The translations under genes and the position numbers were made by a program. A DNA stretch of 64,000 nt, from the NCBI GenBank assembly GCA_964519985.1, contig CAZFMF010000002.1, forward strand, positions 62,001-126,000, given 5' to 3'. Positions within the stretch are counted from its first letter, which is position 1. Each line of letters begins with the position of its first letter. Below, one piece after another: positions 16,123 through 24,440 of the stretch. Source of the DNA: JAIEOG01 sp964519985. Lineage in GTDB: Bacteria > Bdellovibrionota > FAC87 > UBA2466. The notes beneath the pieces were generated by a model that saw only the letters and a list, made by a program, of their open reading frames with translations, was not told the origin of the DNA and did not search any database.

Positions 16123-17913
16123 ATGATTTTGAAACTGACAGCAACCGATGCCCGCGCGTCCGGCGCTCCGGCTAACTCCACCTTGGACGGACGGACCCTT
16201 CCTGAGATCTACGTGAAACGCGTCGTGCTCTCGGCTGACCAGCGCGTCTACCTCGTCAAAAAGGGCGGAATGTTCCGACCCGTGACCTGGGGAGAGGCCC
16301 ACCACCAATCGCTGCTTTTCTTCCAGGCCTTGCGTGCGGCCGGAATCGAAAAGGGCGATCGGGTCGCCATCTTGAGCAATAGCCGGCCGGAGTGGGCGAT
16401 TGCGGATATTACGATCCAAACCTTGGGCGCGGCGACCGTGCCGATCTATCAGTCCAGCATCGCCGAAGATGTGGCGTTCATCCTGACCCATTCGGGGGCA
16501 AAGCTGGTTTTCGCCGAAGATGCCGCTCAAGGCGAGAAACTGGCGAAGGCCTTCAAGGAAATGGGCAAGACGCTGCCCGTGATTTTCTTTGCGTCCGGCG
16601 TTTCGCATCCCGAATTTGCATCGCAAACGGTGGAAGACTTACCGACGGTGGCCGATCGCGAAGCGCTGACCCGCGAGCAAAAGGCCTCCGCCGAGGCGGT
16701 GAAACCGGAAGACCTCGGATCGATCGTCTATACTTCCGGAACCACCGGCCAGCCGAAGGGCGTGCGCCTTTTGCACGCGAGTCTCACGGCCGAGACCCGC
16801 TCGATTGTTCAGGAGGTGGAGCTTTCCGCCGCCGATACGACGCTTGCTTTTCTGCCCTTCGCGCATGTCTTTGGCCGCATCGAGAGTCTCATGCCGCTCG
16901 TCGCCGGCCTTTCGCTCGCCTTTGCCGAAAACGTCAATGCGGTAGCCGCCAATCTGATGGAGATCCGGCCGACCATTTTGATGAGCGTGCCGCGTATTTA
17001 CGAAAAAATGTACGCGAAGATTGTTTCCGATTTGGAATCCGGCCCGGTTTATAAGCGCGTCCTTTTTCGTTGGGCGGTGCAAACGGGGCGCGAGGTCGCG
17101 CGACTGCGTTCCCAGAAGTCTCCGGTTCCGATCCCCTTGCTCTTGAAGTTTCAGGTTGCCGACCAGTTGGTGTTTTCCAAGGTCCGGGAAAGAATGGGTG
17201 GGCGTTTGCGTTTCACCGTTTCGGGCGGCGCACCGCTCGCCTCCGAACTCTGTGAGTTCTTCCACGCTTGCGGCATCAAGATTTTGGAGGGCTACGGCCT
17301 CACCGAAACGTTCGGCGCGATTTCCGTGAATCTCCCCGAAGACTACCGCTTCGGCACCGTCGGCCGCCCGATTGCCTACACCCATTTTCGCATCGCCGAT
17401 GACGGCGAGATCCAAGCCAAGGGCCCCGCGATCTTCGACGGCTATCACGGCGACGAGGCCGCCAGCCGCGAAACCATGACCGAAGATGGTTGGTTTTGTA
17501 CCGGGGATATCGGCGAATTCGACGAAAAGGGATTTTTGAAGATCACCGATCGCAAAAAGGAACTCATCGTCACGTCCGGCGGAAAGAATGTCGCGCCGCA
17601 AAAACTCGAAAACCGGCTAAAGCAAATCCCGGGCGTGAGCCAGGCTCTGGTTTACGGCGATAAGCGCAAGTACCTCGTCGCCCTCTTGACTCTCACCGGA
17701 GGAACCAAAGAGAATGAAGCGGTTCACAAACAGATCGAAGACGGCATCAAGGCAATGAATAAGGACTTAGCGAGCTACGAAACGGTGAAGCGCTTTAAGA
17801 TCCTTCCCCAGGACTTCACACTGGAGTCGGGGGAGATGACACCGTCGCTCAAGCTCAAACGCAAAGTGATCGTGAAGAATCACCAGGCCGAAATCGATAC
17901 GCTCTACGAATAG
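16123..17913 (+). CDS. Long-chain acyl-CoA synthetase (AMP-forming)
   Basis: Activates fatty acids to acyl-CoA through an acyl-adenylate. The 596-residue protein from ATG 16123 (with AAGGGGG six bases upstream as ribosome site) has the AMP-binding motif YTSGTTGQPKGVRL (about 201-214), GGAPLASELCEFFHACGI, the adenylate motif GYGLTETFG, FCTGDIGEFDEKGF and the C-terminal hinge ITDRKKELIVTSGGKNVAP. The long insert and overall length match the FadD15/ACSL-like branch that acts on long-chain fatty acids. A much longer upstream in-frame extension exists but lies antisense to tadB and is not expected to be coding. A secreted cysteine-rich gene follows after six bases. Confidence 0.93.
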   Translation: MILKLTATDARASGAPANSTLDGRTLPEIYVKRVVLSADQRVYLVKKGGMFRPVTWGEAHHQSLLFFQALRAAGIEKGDRVAILSNSRPEWAIADITIQTLGAATVPIYQSSIAEDVAFILTHSGAKLVFAEDAAQGEKLAKAFKEMGKTLPVIFFASGVSHPEFASQTVEDLPTVADREALTREQKASAEAVKPEDLGSIVYTSGTTGQPKGVRLLHASLTAETRSIVQEVELSAADTTLAFLPFAHVFGRIESLMPLVAGLSLAFAENVNAVAANLMEIRPTILMSVPRIYEKMYAKIVSDLESGPVYKRVLFRWAVQTGREVARLRSQKSPVPIPLLLKFQVADQLVFSKVRERMGGRLRFTVSGGAPLASELCEFFHACGIKILEGYGLTETFGAISVNLPEDYRFGTVGRPIAYTHFRIADDGEIQAKGPAIFDGYHGDEAASRETMTEDGWFCTGDIGEFDEKGFLKITDRKKELIVTSGGKNVAPQKLENRLKQIPGVSQALVYGDKRKYLVALLTLTGGTKENEAVHKQIEDGIKAMNKDLASYETVKRFKILPQDFTLESGEMTPSLKLKRKVIVKNHQAEIDTLYE

Positions 17914-17919
17914 GAAAAA

Positions 17920-18276
17920 ATGAAAAGCCTCCTGGGGTGGTTGGGACTTGTATGGGCCAGCTTTACCTTCGCTTACCCGCATGCCGGGTGCACCGTGAGC
18001 GTTGCTTGCTCCGGCGGAGGAACCGCAACCTGCCTTACCGATGATACGGACTCCACCTGCGGCACCTCGCCGAACGGCAAGAGCCGTTTCTGCCGCTCCC
18101 GCCACCCGACGACCGACTCCAAAGGAACGGTGCTCGGATTGCAAGAACGCTACGATCATATCTGCTGCGACACGGTGGGCAATGCGCTTCGGCTTCCGGC
18201 CCAGCTTCAGCCACCGCCTTGGACTTGGAATCCCAGCCTAGCGTCCCTGGCCGATTGCACCAGCGTTGGCCCCTAA
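17920..18276 (+). CDS. Small secreted cysteine-rich protein
   Basis: A 118-residue protein starting at ATG 17920, six bases after the acyl-CoA synthetase stop, so probably co-transcribed. A signal peptide (MKSLLGWLGLVWASFTFA) precedes a mature part with eight cysteines (24, 30, 38, 47, 58, 82, 83, 113), an even number consistent with disulfides. The middle is Gly/Ser/Thr rich and the end Pro/Trp rich (PPPWTWNPS). I do not recognise the family and assign no function. Confidence 0.65.
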   Translation: MKSLLGWLGLVWASFTFAYPHAGCTVSVACSGGGTATCLTDDTDSTCGTSPNGKSRFCRSRHPTTDSKGTVLGLQERYDHICCDTVGNALRLPAQLQPPPWTWNPSLASLADCTSVGP

Positions 18277-18293
18277 GTCCGAGTTGTCTCTCG

Positions 18294-18309
18294 ACTCCGG
18301 CGCCGGAGT
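18294..18309. repeat. Perfect 16-bp palindrome between convergent genes
   Basis: ACTCCGGCGCCGGAGT is fully self-complementary and lies in the 48-base gap between two convergent genes. The core CTCCGGCGCCGG recurs in both arms of the inverted repeat at 63283-63429. No T-run follows, so it is not a standard terminator on either strand. Confidence 0.6.
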
Positions 18310-18324
18310 GACGCAAGCAACCCG

Positions 18325-18753
18325 CTATTTCTTTCGCAGAAGCGGAATCGTCCTATCGACGTCCAGTGGGCGGGTAGACTTCTCGCGAGAAGCCGTTTCG
18401 GACAAGTAAAGCCGGTCCTTCTCGATCTTGAAAACGAGGTAATAGACCAAATCCTCATCGAAAAAATCCACGAAATCGAGTTCCGTCACCCCGGAGGGAA
18501 GCACGCGACCAATGGTGTAGTTATTGTCTTGATACGTCTCATTCAGCCGTCGGGCGCACTTCTCATCTTGAAATGTCCGGCCCCAGATTTCATAGGAACC
18601 ATTCGCATCAAACTCCGCCTTCAGAATGAGCCAAGAATCATCCGGCCGGGCAAGGCATTCACTTTCCCATTTGCCATGCAAGGGGACTTTCGTCGCCCCA
18701 TAGCTATCAACGCAAAAGAGCAAGGCGAGGAACCAGGGTCCAAAGGTGCGCAT
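18325..18753 (-). CDS. Exported protein of unknown function
   Basis: A 142-residue protein with a signal peptide (MRTFGPWFLALLFCVDSYG, cleavage near ATKV). The mature part starts KVPLHGKWESECLARPDDSW and alternates short beta-strand-like segments (WLILKAEFDANGSYEIWG, LVYYLVFKIEKDRLYLSE), resembling small lipocalin-like or other beta-barrel periplasmic proteins, with two cysteines (C33 in ESECLA and one in DEKCAR) that could bridge. No family is recognised. It lies downstream of the Hsp20 gene but beyond its strong terminator, so it needs its own promoter. Confidence 0.65.
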   Translation of the reverse strand: MRTFGPWFLALLFCVDSYGATKVPLHGKWESECLARPDDSWLILKAEFDANGSYEIWGRTFQDEKCARRLNETYQDNNYTIGRVLPSGVTELDFVDFFDEDLVYYLVFKIEKDRLYLSETASREKSTRPLDVDRTIPLLRKK

Positions 18754-18848
18754 CGAGTCTCCTCGGAATGCGTCGATGTTACCGATTCGCCGCCGTCCGG
18801 GCTAGGCGCCCTGTCCCATTCGCAGCCGTCGCGGAGCGCAACCGATAG

Positions 18849-18914
18849 AAAAAAAAAAAAAAAAAAAAAAAAAAAACCGGAACTACCGCTTTCGCGACAG
18901 CTCCGGCCTTTTTT
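18849..18914. terminator. Bidirectional intrinsic terminator with a 28-nt A/T homopolymer
   Basis: A 30-base hairpin at 18877-18906 folds into a 13-bp stem (with three G-T wobbles in minus-strand RNA) closed by a GAAA tetraloop. On the minus strand it is followed by a run of 28 consecutive T (A at 18849-18876 on the plus strand). On the plus strand it is followed by CC and six T. It lies 51 bases beyond the Hsp20 stop and would end that transcript. An uninterrupted 28-base homopolymer is extraordinary for a bacterial chromosome. Confidence 0.85.
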
Positions 18915-18964
18915 ACGCCGTAAGAACGGCATGTAATAGAAACGCTTCCTTTTGAAGGGACGCG

Positions 18965-19459
18965 TTAGTTCAACGGTTTCTTTCCGGTTTCCAGCAGGTG
19001 CTCGAAAACACCTCCCTTATCATCGGTTTTCACCGAGATGCTTCGAGGCTTGGCGGCTTCCGCCTTAGCCAGGGCGACACGTAAAACACCGTCCCGGTAA
19101 ACCGCCTCGATTTTTTCCGGATCGACCTTTTCGCCCAATTCGAAAATGCGCTCGAACCGTCCGTAACGTCGCTCCGAAAACCGTGCACTTTCTTTATCGC
19201 CGCCCGTCTTTGACTGTTTCCGCTCGGCGGAGATGAACAGCCTTCCGGAGTTCACCTCGATCTTAATATCTTCCTTGGCCATCCCCGGCATGTCTAAAGT
19301 CACTAAGTAATGATCTTTCGTTTCGTCGACTTCACAAGCGGGTAAGTAAGTCCTCGCGCTCTCGTCCGATTCTTGTTTCACGCCGTAAACGGGCGAAAAC
19401 TCAAACCAGTCCGTCGCGGGACGCCAAGGGTTAGTCCAAAATCCTAAATTATGTCTCAT
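18965..19459 (-). CDS. Small heat shock protein, Hsp20 / alpha-crystallin family
   Basis: ATP-independent chaperone that holds unfolding proteins. The 164-residue protein from ATG 19459 (ribosome site AAGGAG eight bases upstream) has an aromatic N-terminal arm (NLGFWTNPWRPATDWFEFSP). The alpha-crystallin domain follows, from about residue 45 to 140, with YLVTLDMPGMAKEDIKIEV, FERIFELGEKVDPEKIEA and the hallmark GVLRVALAKAE. A C-terminal RSISVK strand corresponds to the IxI-type tail. A sigma32-like site lies upstream and a strong terminator downstream, so it is probably monocistronic and heat-inducible. Confidence 0.93.
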   Translation of the reverse strand: MRHNLGFWTNPWRPATDWFEFSPVYGVKQESDESARTYLPACEVDETKDHYLVTLDMPGMAKEDIKIEVNSGRLFISAERKQSKTGGDKESARFSERRYGRFERIFELGEKVDPEKIEAVYRDGVLRVALAKAEAAKPRSISVKTDDKGGVFEHLLETGKKPLN

Positions 19460-19498
19460 TGAGAAATTCTCCTTTCTATTCTTTTTTCCTAAGGAGAA

Positions 19499-19526
19499 AT
19501 CTGGGAATCGATTTGCCGGCGTCAAG
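19499..19526 (-). promoter_or_regulatory. Sigma32-like heat-shock promoter candidate for the Hsp20 gene
   Basis: Reading the minus strand, CTTGACG (plus 19520-19526) is followed 14 bases later by CCCAGAT (plus 19499-19505). This resembles the RpoH consensus CTTGAAA / CCCATnT, about 40 bases ahead of the Hsp20 start. The spacing suits sigma32 and the gene is a classic regulon member, but the match is imperfect and a housekeeping reading is possible. Confidence 0.4.
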
Positions 19527-19565
19527 TCCCCGGGCTAGCATTTTGGAAACTTTGGAGAAACGCGC

Positions 19566-20351
19566 GTGCTTAAATCCATCAGCCTCAGCTTCTTGGCCGT
19601 CAGTGCTTTGATCCTGACGTCGTGCACCAAACCCACTACCGAACAGCTTGTCGAAGCCATCAAGAAAGATCCGTCGCTGCTCGCCAATGCAATTAAGAGC
19701 GAACCGGAGAAGTTTAAAGACGCACTGAAAGTCGTCGGCGAAATGATGCAAAAGGATCGGATGCGTGAGCGGGAAGAGGCCGCTCAAAAAGAACAAGATG
19801 CCGCTTTCAGCGCCCCCCTCCAACCGGCTCTTACCGCAGCGCAAGTTTATAAGGGTGCCGAAAACGCGAAGGTGACAATCGTCGAATACACCGATTTCGA
19901 ATGCCCCTACTGCTCACGCGGTGCGGACACCGTCGCCGAAGTGCTAAAAAAATATCCCGGCAAGGTGCGCGTCACGGTGAAGCACCTGCCCCTTCCCTTC
20001 CACAAACAGGCCATGCCGGCGGCGAAGTATTTTGAAGCCATTCGTATCCAGAACCCGAAGGCCGCAATTCAGTTTCACGACGCTCTCTTCGCCAACCAAG
20101 AAGGCCTAAAGAAAGATGGGGAAAAATTCCTGGAAGAACAGGCCAAGAAGCTCGGCGTGAAAATCCCGCAGCTTAAGAAAGACATCGCTTCGGACGCCGT
20201 GAAAAAGAAAGTCGATGCCGACATGGAAGAAGCCGGCCGCTTCGGGATCAAAGGGACGCCGGGTTTCGTGGTGGGCGGAATTCCATTGAAGGGCGCCTAC
20301 CCGGCCGAAGACTTCGCCAAGATTATCGATCGGCTTTTGAAGAAAGGATGA
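19566..20351 (+). CDS. DsbA-family thiol-disulfide oxidoreductase lipoprotein
   Basis: A 261-residue lipoprotein starting at GTG 19566. The leader ends in the lipobox LTSC (C20). A helical region rich in Lys/Glu (20-85) precedes a thioredoxin-fold DsbA/DSBA-like domain with active site CPYC (113-116) in YTDFECPYCSRGADTV and the cis-proline loop GIKGTPGFVVGG. Members oxidise or isomerise disulfides in the periplasm. The helical N-terminal segment (EAIKKDPSLLANAIKSEP) is typical of a subset of Gram-negative DsbA-like lipoproteins. It converges on murD across a hairpin repeat. Confidence 0.9.
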   Translation: MLKSISLSFLAVSALILTSCTKPTTEQLVEAIKKDPSLLANAIKSEPEKFKDALKVVGEMMQKDRMREREEAAQKEQDAAFSAPLQPALTAAQVYKGAENAKVTIVEYTDFECPYCSRGADTVAEVLKKYPGKVRVTVKHLPLPFHKQAMPAAKYFEAIRIQNPKAAIQFHDALFANQEGLKKDGEKFLEEQAKKLGVKIPQLKKDIASDAVKKKVDADMEEAGRFGIKGTPGFVVGGIPLKGAYPAEDFAKIIDRLLKKG

Positions 20352-20352
20352 G

Positions 20353-20402
20353 CTCGCAGCGCTTAGCGCTGCGAGATTCCTTCACTGCGTTCGGAATGAC
20401 TA
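20353..20402. repeat. Dispersed palindromic repeat / hairpin between convergent genes
   Basis: CTCGCAGCGC-TTA-GCGCTGCGAG (20353-20375) forms a perfect 10-bp stem. It is followed by ATTCCTTCACTGCGTTCGGA and ATGAC. On the minus strand this reads GTCATTCCGAACGCAGTGAA, a variant of the GTCATTGCGA repeat also seen at 27400, 31151 and 33518. It fills the gap between the DsbA-like gene and murD and may act as a bidirectional terminator. Confidence 0.75.
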
Positions 20403-21788
20403 GAACGTCGAAACGATCTTCTTGAAGTAATCGCCGCGCTCTTCGAAGTTCTTGAACATGTCCTGGCTCGCGCAACCGGGCGAGAGCAAAATCACATCGC
20501 CCGAGCGCGACTTCTGGTAGGCCAGATAAACCGCTTCCTCGAACGTTCCGACTAAGAAGGTCTCGCTGAAATCACCGATGGCACGATTGAGCTTTTCCTT
20601 GGCCTCACCGACCAAAATCAGGTTTTTGACGTGGCGGCGAATGGCGGGAGCGAGCGAACCGTAGTCTTCTCCCTTATCCCGTCCACCCGCGATCAAAATC
20701 ACCGGCTCATTGAAGCTTTCCAAAGAACGCAAAAGCGAGTGCACGTTGGTTCCCTTGGAATCGTTGTAAAAGAAAACCGAGTTCTTGCGGCCCACGAATT
20801 CCATACGGTGCGGAAGGGGCTTGAAACTCACCAGGGCTTTTTGGATCGCTTCATTCGAAGCGCCCGCGAGCTTGGCGGCCAACATCGCCGCCATCATGTT
20901 TTCGCGGTTGTGGATGCCGCGGAGCTGACTTTCTTGAACCGGGAAATCGTGATCCTTCCAACGGGCCGCGCGCAAATGCATTAAATTTGGACCGGCCAGA
21001 TAAGCACCCTGGAACTTCTCCGCCACCGCCGGCGGCAGCTTCGTCATCGGGTCGGAGGTGAAATGCAGCGGCTTCGCTTTCACGTTCGCCAACATCTGGT
21101 TCAGTTTCGCGTCGCGGAAGTTATAAATCAGGTAATCCTCTTCGGTCATATTGACCGGCAACTTGGCCTTCGAAGCCGCATACTCTTCAAACGACGGATA
21201 CCGATCCAGATGATCGGGCGCGACGTTCAAGATCACCGCCACATGCGGCTTAAACTGGCGAGAGGTATCGAGCTGGAAGCTGCTGATTTCGACCACCACC
21301 CAGTCGGCCTTGTCGCGTTTGAGCGGGTATTCGGAAAGCGGAGTTCCGATATTGCCGCCCAGAAACACTTCCTTGCCCGCCGAGCGGATCATTTCGGCGA
21401 TGAGTGACGCCGTCGTGCTCTTTCCGTTCGTGCCCGTCACGGCAATGATGGGCTCCGAAATATACTGCGCCGCGAGTTCCACCTCGCTAATAATTGGCAC
21501 ACCCGCTTTTTCGGCGTGCTGCAAAGGCTTGATGTCCAGCCGAACACCGGGGCTGACGACGATCAGATCTTGATCCGAGAAGGTTTTGAGGACGTGCTTT
21601 CCGAGTTCGGCCTTGAAGTCGTAGGATTCCAACGCTTCCAGTGCGTCCTTCAAATCCGTTTTATTCAATTCGTCGGTAACGGTAACCTTATAGCCCTTCT
21701 TACAGAGCAATTTGGTCGCCGCAACTCCGCTGCGACCGAGCCCCACTACTAGAGCTCTTTGTTTTTTCTTCACCGTCGTCTTGGCCAT
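20400..21788 (-). CDS. murD: UDP-N-acetylmuramoyl-L-alanine--D-glutamate ligase
   Basis: Adds D-glutamate to UDP-MurNAc-L-Ala in the cytoplasm. The 462-residue protein starts with the nucleotide-binding fold ALVVGLGRSGVAATKLL, then the ATP loop AVTGTNGKSTTASLI (about 115-128), GNIGTPLSEYPL, VVEISSFQLDT, LNVAPDHLDRY, FYNDSKGTN and LLSPGCASQDMF, all MurD hallmarks. It is the last gene of the minus-strand dcw run, 30 bases after mraY. Confidence 0.96.
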   Translation of the reverse strand: MAKTTVKKKQRALVVGLGRSGVAATKLLCKKGYKVTVTDELNKTDLKDALEALESYDFKAELGKHVLKTFSDQDLIVVSPGVRLDIKPLQHAEKAGVPIISEVELAAQYISEPIIAVTGTNGKSTTASLIAEMIRSAGKEVFLGGNIGTPLSEYPLKRDKADWVVVEISSFQLDTSRQFKPHVAVILNVAPDHLDRYPSFEEYAASKAKLPVNMTEEDYLIYNFRDAKLNQMLANVKAKPLHFTSDPMTKLPPAVAEKFQGAYLAGPNLMHLRAARWKDHDFPVQESQLRGIHNRENMMAAMLAAKLAGASNEAIQKALVSFKPLPHRMEFVGRKNSVFFYNDSKGTNVHSLLRSLESFNEPVILIAGGRDKGEDYGSLAPAIRRHVKNLILVGEAKEKLNRAIGDFSETFLVGTFEEAVYLAYQKSRSGDVILLSPGCASQDMFKNFEERGDYFKKIVSTF

Positions 21789-21818
21789 CTTCGTTCTCCC
21801 AGAACTACTTCTATTTCT

Positions 21819-22895
21819 CTACCGGAGCTTTAATGTTGCTAGCCCCAGCATTGCTAAAACCATCGACACAATCCAAAAGCGGACCGTGACTTGCGGCTCC
21901 GCCCACCCCGACAATTCGAAATGGTGATGGATCGGTGCCATCCGAAAAACTCGTTTCTTTCGCGTCTTATAGGAAACCCGTTGTGCAATCACGGAAACAG
22001 CTTCCATCACGAAAACACCGCCCACCAGAGCCAGAACCAATTCGTTCTTGGTGATCAAGGCGACGGTGCCCAACGCGGCCCCTAAGGCCAGCGCGCCCAC
22101 GTCCCCCATGAAGACTTGAGCGGGATAAGTGTTGAACCACAAAAATCCCATGCCAGCGCATACAATAGTGGAACACAGGATCGCAAGCTCTCCGGCGTCC
22201 TTTACGTACGGAATAAAGAGATATTCGGCGAGCTTCGCGTGACCGGCCAGATAGGCGAAAACGCCGAAGGTAAATGCGGTCGTAATCACCGGCCCGATCG
22301 CCAGCCCATCGAGACCGTCGGTCAAGTTCACGGAGTTAGAAGCGCCTACGATCACCAACCAACCTAAAACGATGTAAATCCAATCGAGCTCAGGAGTGAA
22401 TTGCCGGAAGAAAGGGACATAAAGGTGGGTGCTCAAACCGAAATGGGCGAAAAGGAGCCAAATCACCACCAGGGCAAAGACCGTCTGGAGCAACATCTTG
22501 GCGCGTTCGGAAAGCCCCTTGGAATTGGCTTTGCTGATTTTCTGGAAGTCATCCAACCAGCCGATGAAGCCGAAGCTCACCATCACACCAATCACGGTCC
22601 AGATATAGCCATTGGTCAGGTCCGCCCAGAGGAGAGTCGAAAAGATAACGGAAGAAAGGATCAGAATTCCCCCCATCGTCGGGGTTCCTTGCTTCTTCAG
22701 ATGGGTTTGGGGACCATCATCGCGAACCTGCTGTCCCAGCTGGTAGCGGCTCATCAATCGAATGAAATACGGTCCCAACGCTAACGTGAAAACCAGCGCG
22801 GTCAGACCCGCACAAAGGGATCGAAAAGTGAGGTACCGAAAAACGTTGAAAGCGTTGATATCGACGTGAAGAGGATAGAGTAAATGATAGAGCAA
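21819..22895 (-). CDS. mraY: Phospho-N-acetylmuramoyl-pentapeptide transferase
   Basis: Integral membrane enzyme that makes lipid I from UDP-MurNAc-pentapeptide and undecaprenyl phosphate. The 358-residue protein has about ten membrane segments. Diagnostic motifs are GTPTMGGILIL, WLDDFQKISKANSKGLSERA, NLTDGLDGLAIGP, FNTYPAQVFMGDVGALALGA and MAPIHHHFELSGWAE. It lies between murF (119 bases upstream) and murD. Confidence 0.97.
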   Translation of the reverse strand: MLYHLLYPLHVDINAFNVFRYLTFRSLCAGLTALVFTLALGPYFIRLMSRYQLGQQVRDDGPQTHLKKQGTPTMGGILILSSVIFSTLLWADLTNGYIWTVIGVMVSFGFIGWLDDFQKISKANSKGLSERAKMLLQTVFALVVIWLLFAHFGLSTHLYVPFFRQFTPELDWIYIVLGWLVIVGASNSVNLTDGLDGLAIGPVITTAFTFGVFAYLAGHAKLAEYLFIPYVKDAGELAILCSTIVCAGMGFLWFNTYPAQVFMGDVGALALGAALGTVALITKNELVLALVGGVFVMEAVSVIAQRVSYKTRKKRVFRMAPIHHHFELSGWAEPQVTVRFWIVSMVLAMLGLATLKLR

Positions 22896-23014
22896 TGCCT
22901 TCTTCTCCCGATGGGGGGTTTAGCCGTTTAACGCAGCGCACGGCAAGCACAAACTTATAACATGCTGAAATTATACATAAAAACGTGATTATTCGGATCG
23001 CGTTTGTGCGGGAT

Positions 23015-24418
23015 TTACGATCGAAGCCACTGCACGACCGACTCGAGCTGGATGCCCCGCGATCCCTTAACGAGAATGATGTCGGAAGGAAGCGTGAGCG
23101 CTTTCAATCGCTCGATGGCGTGTTGGGTGTCGGGTACCGCAATGCAAGGCACCCCGGGAAGTTCCCGCTCCACCACCTGCAAGAAAGGCAAAAAGCCGTT
23201 GCCCACTCCCACCAGAAGAAAAGGAAAGCGGCGTTTTTTGTACAATTGCACGAGCGCCTGACCGGCTTCCGCGTGCAATGCGTCCGAGTACTCACCCAAC
23301 TCGCGCATTTCCCCTAAAACGAAGATGCGGCGGCGGGCCGGATCTAGTTCGGCCACGCTCATCAACGAAGCAATGAGTGCGGAAGGGTTGGAGTTGTAAG
23401 ATTCGTCGATGAGGGTCCGACCCTCGGCCAAGCCCACTAACTCTCCGCGCATCGACGTCGACTTCAGTAAAGGCAAGCGATCGAGAATGTCTCGTGGAGA
23501 AATGCCATTGAGCAAAGCCGCCGCCGAGGCGGCGGCAATATTCTGCGCCTGGTGCAAACCGAAGAGTTGAAATCCGAGCTTGGACCGATTGCCGCGGATT
23601 TCCATCTCAAGGTGCAGTCCACCCGACTTGGGATCCATGGTGCGACTCATCACGCGCACATCCGCTTCGGCGCCCAGGGCCGAGTAAGTCACCGTGGCCG
23701 GAGCCACCGGAAAGGCTTGTTCGTAGGCCTTCATCACCCAGGGGTCGTCCAGATTGAGTACGACTTGCGAGTCGGCGTTCTCCGCCAGGGCGTCGAAAAG
23801 TTCCTTCTTGGCTTGTTGGATTTTTTCTTGGCCACCCAGCTTGCCGACATGGGCATTGCCGATATTGGTGATAAGTCCCTGAGTCGGTTTAAAGTGGTGA
23901 CAGATTTCCGCAATTTCACCCAGGGCATTCATCCCGACTTCCAGAACCAGGTGTCGCGTATTGTCGCGCACGAGAAAGAGGGTGCGCGGCACGCCCAAAA
24001 TATTGTTGAAGCTCTTTGGCGATCGAACGGTCTTTTCGCCCAATAGGTCGGCGACCATTTCCTTGGTCGACGATTTTCCGGCGCTGCCGGTAATCGCCAA
24101 AACTGGCCCTGGAAACGCATCGCGGATCTTCTCCCCGATCGCGACCAACGCTTTTAGGCCGTCGGCCACGACCAGTTGCGGAAGCGGCACCGGCATTTTC
24201 TTTTCGACGATTGCCGCCAACGCGCCCCGCTGGGCCACTTCTTCTAAATAGGCGTGACCATCAAAACTCGGGCCCTTCAACGCCAAAAAGACTTCGCCTT
24301 TTTGGATCGTGCGCGAGTCGGTGGATATCGACGGTATGGAGGCTTGTAGAGGAACAGTCCCTTCCCAGCGACCACCGGTCCAGCTCGGAAGCGTTTCGAG
24401 TTTGATCCACGAATACAA
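23015..24418 (-). CDS. murF: UDP-N-acetylmuramoyl-tripeptide--D-alanyl-D-alanine ligase
   Basis: Adds D-Ala-D-Ala to complete the UDP-MurNAc-pentapeptide. I propose a TTG start at 24418, giving 467 residues beginning (M)YSWIKLETLPSWTGGRW, which aligns with normal MurF N-termini. There is no ATG or GTG between the murE stop and this point that keeps the frame without overlapping murE deeply. Visible motifs are the uridine domain (STDSRTIQKGEVFLALKG), ATP loop ITGSAGKSSTKEM (about 109-121), FNNILGVPRTLF, LEVGMNALGEI, NIGNAHVG and IDESYNSNP. It starts 22 bases after murE. Confidence 0.94.
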   Translation of the reverse strand: MYSWIKLETLPSWTGGRWEGTVPLQASIPSISTDSRTIQKGEVFLALKGPSFDGHAYLEEVAQRGALAAIVEKKMPVPLPQLVVADGLKALVAIGEKIRDAFPGPVLAITGSAGKSSTKEMVADLLGEKTVRSPKSFNNILGVPRTLFLVRDNTRHLVLEVGMNALGEIAEICHHFKPTQGLITNIGNAHVGKLGGQEKIQQAKKELFDALAENADSQVVLNLDDPWVMKAYEQAFPVAPATVTYSALGAEADVRVMSRTMDPKSGGLHLEMEIRGNRSKLGFQLFGLHQAQNIAAASAAALLNGISPRDILDRLPLLKSTSMRGELVGLAEGRTLIDESYNSNPSALIASLMSVAELDPARRRIFVLGEMRELGEYSDALHAEAGQALVQLYKKRRFPFLLVGVGNGFLPFLQVVERELPGVPCIAVPDTQHAIERLKALTLPSDIILVKGSRGIQLESVVQWLRS

Positions 24419-24440
24419 AGGTATTTTTTCCGGCGTTCGA

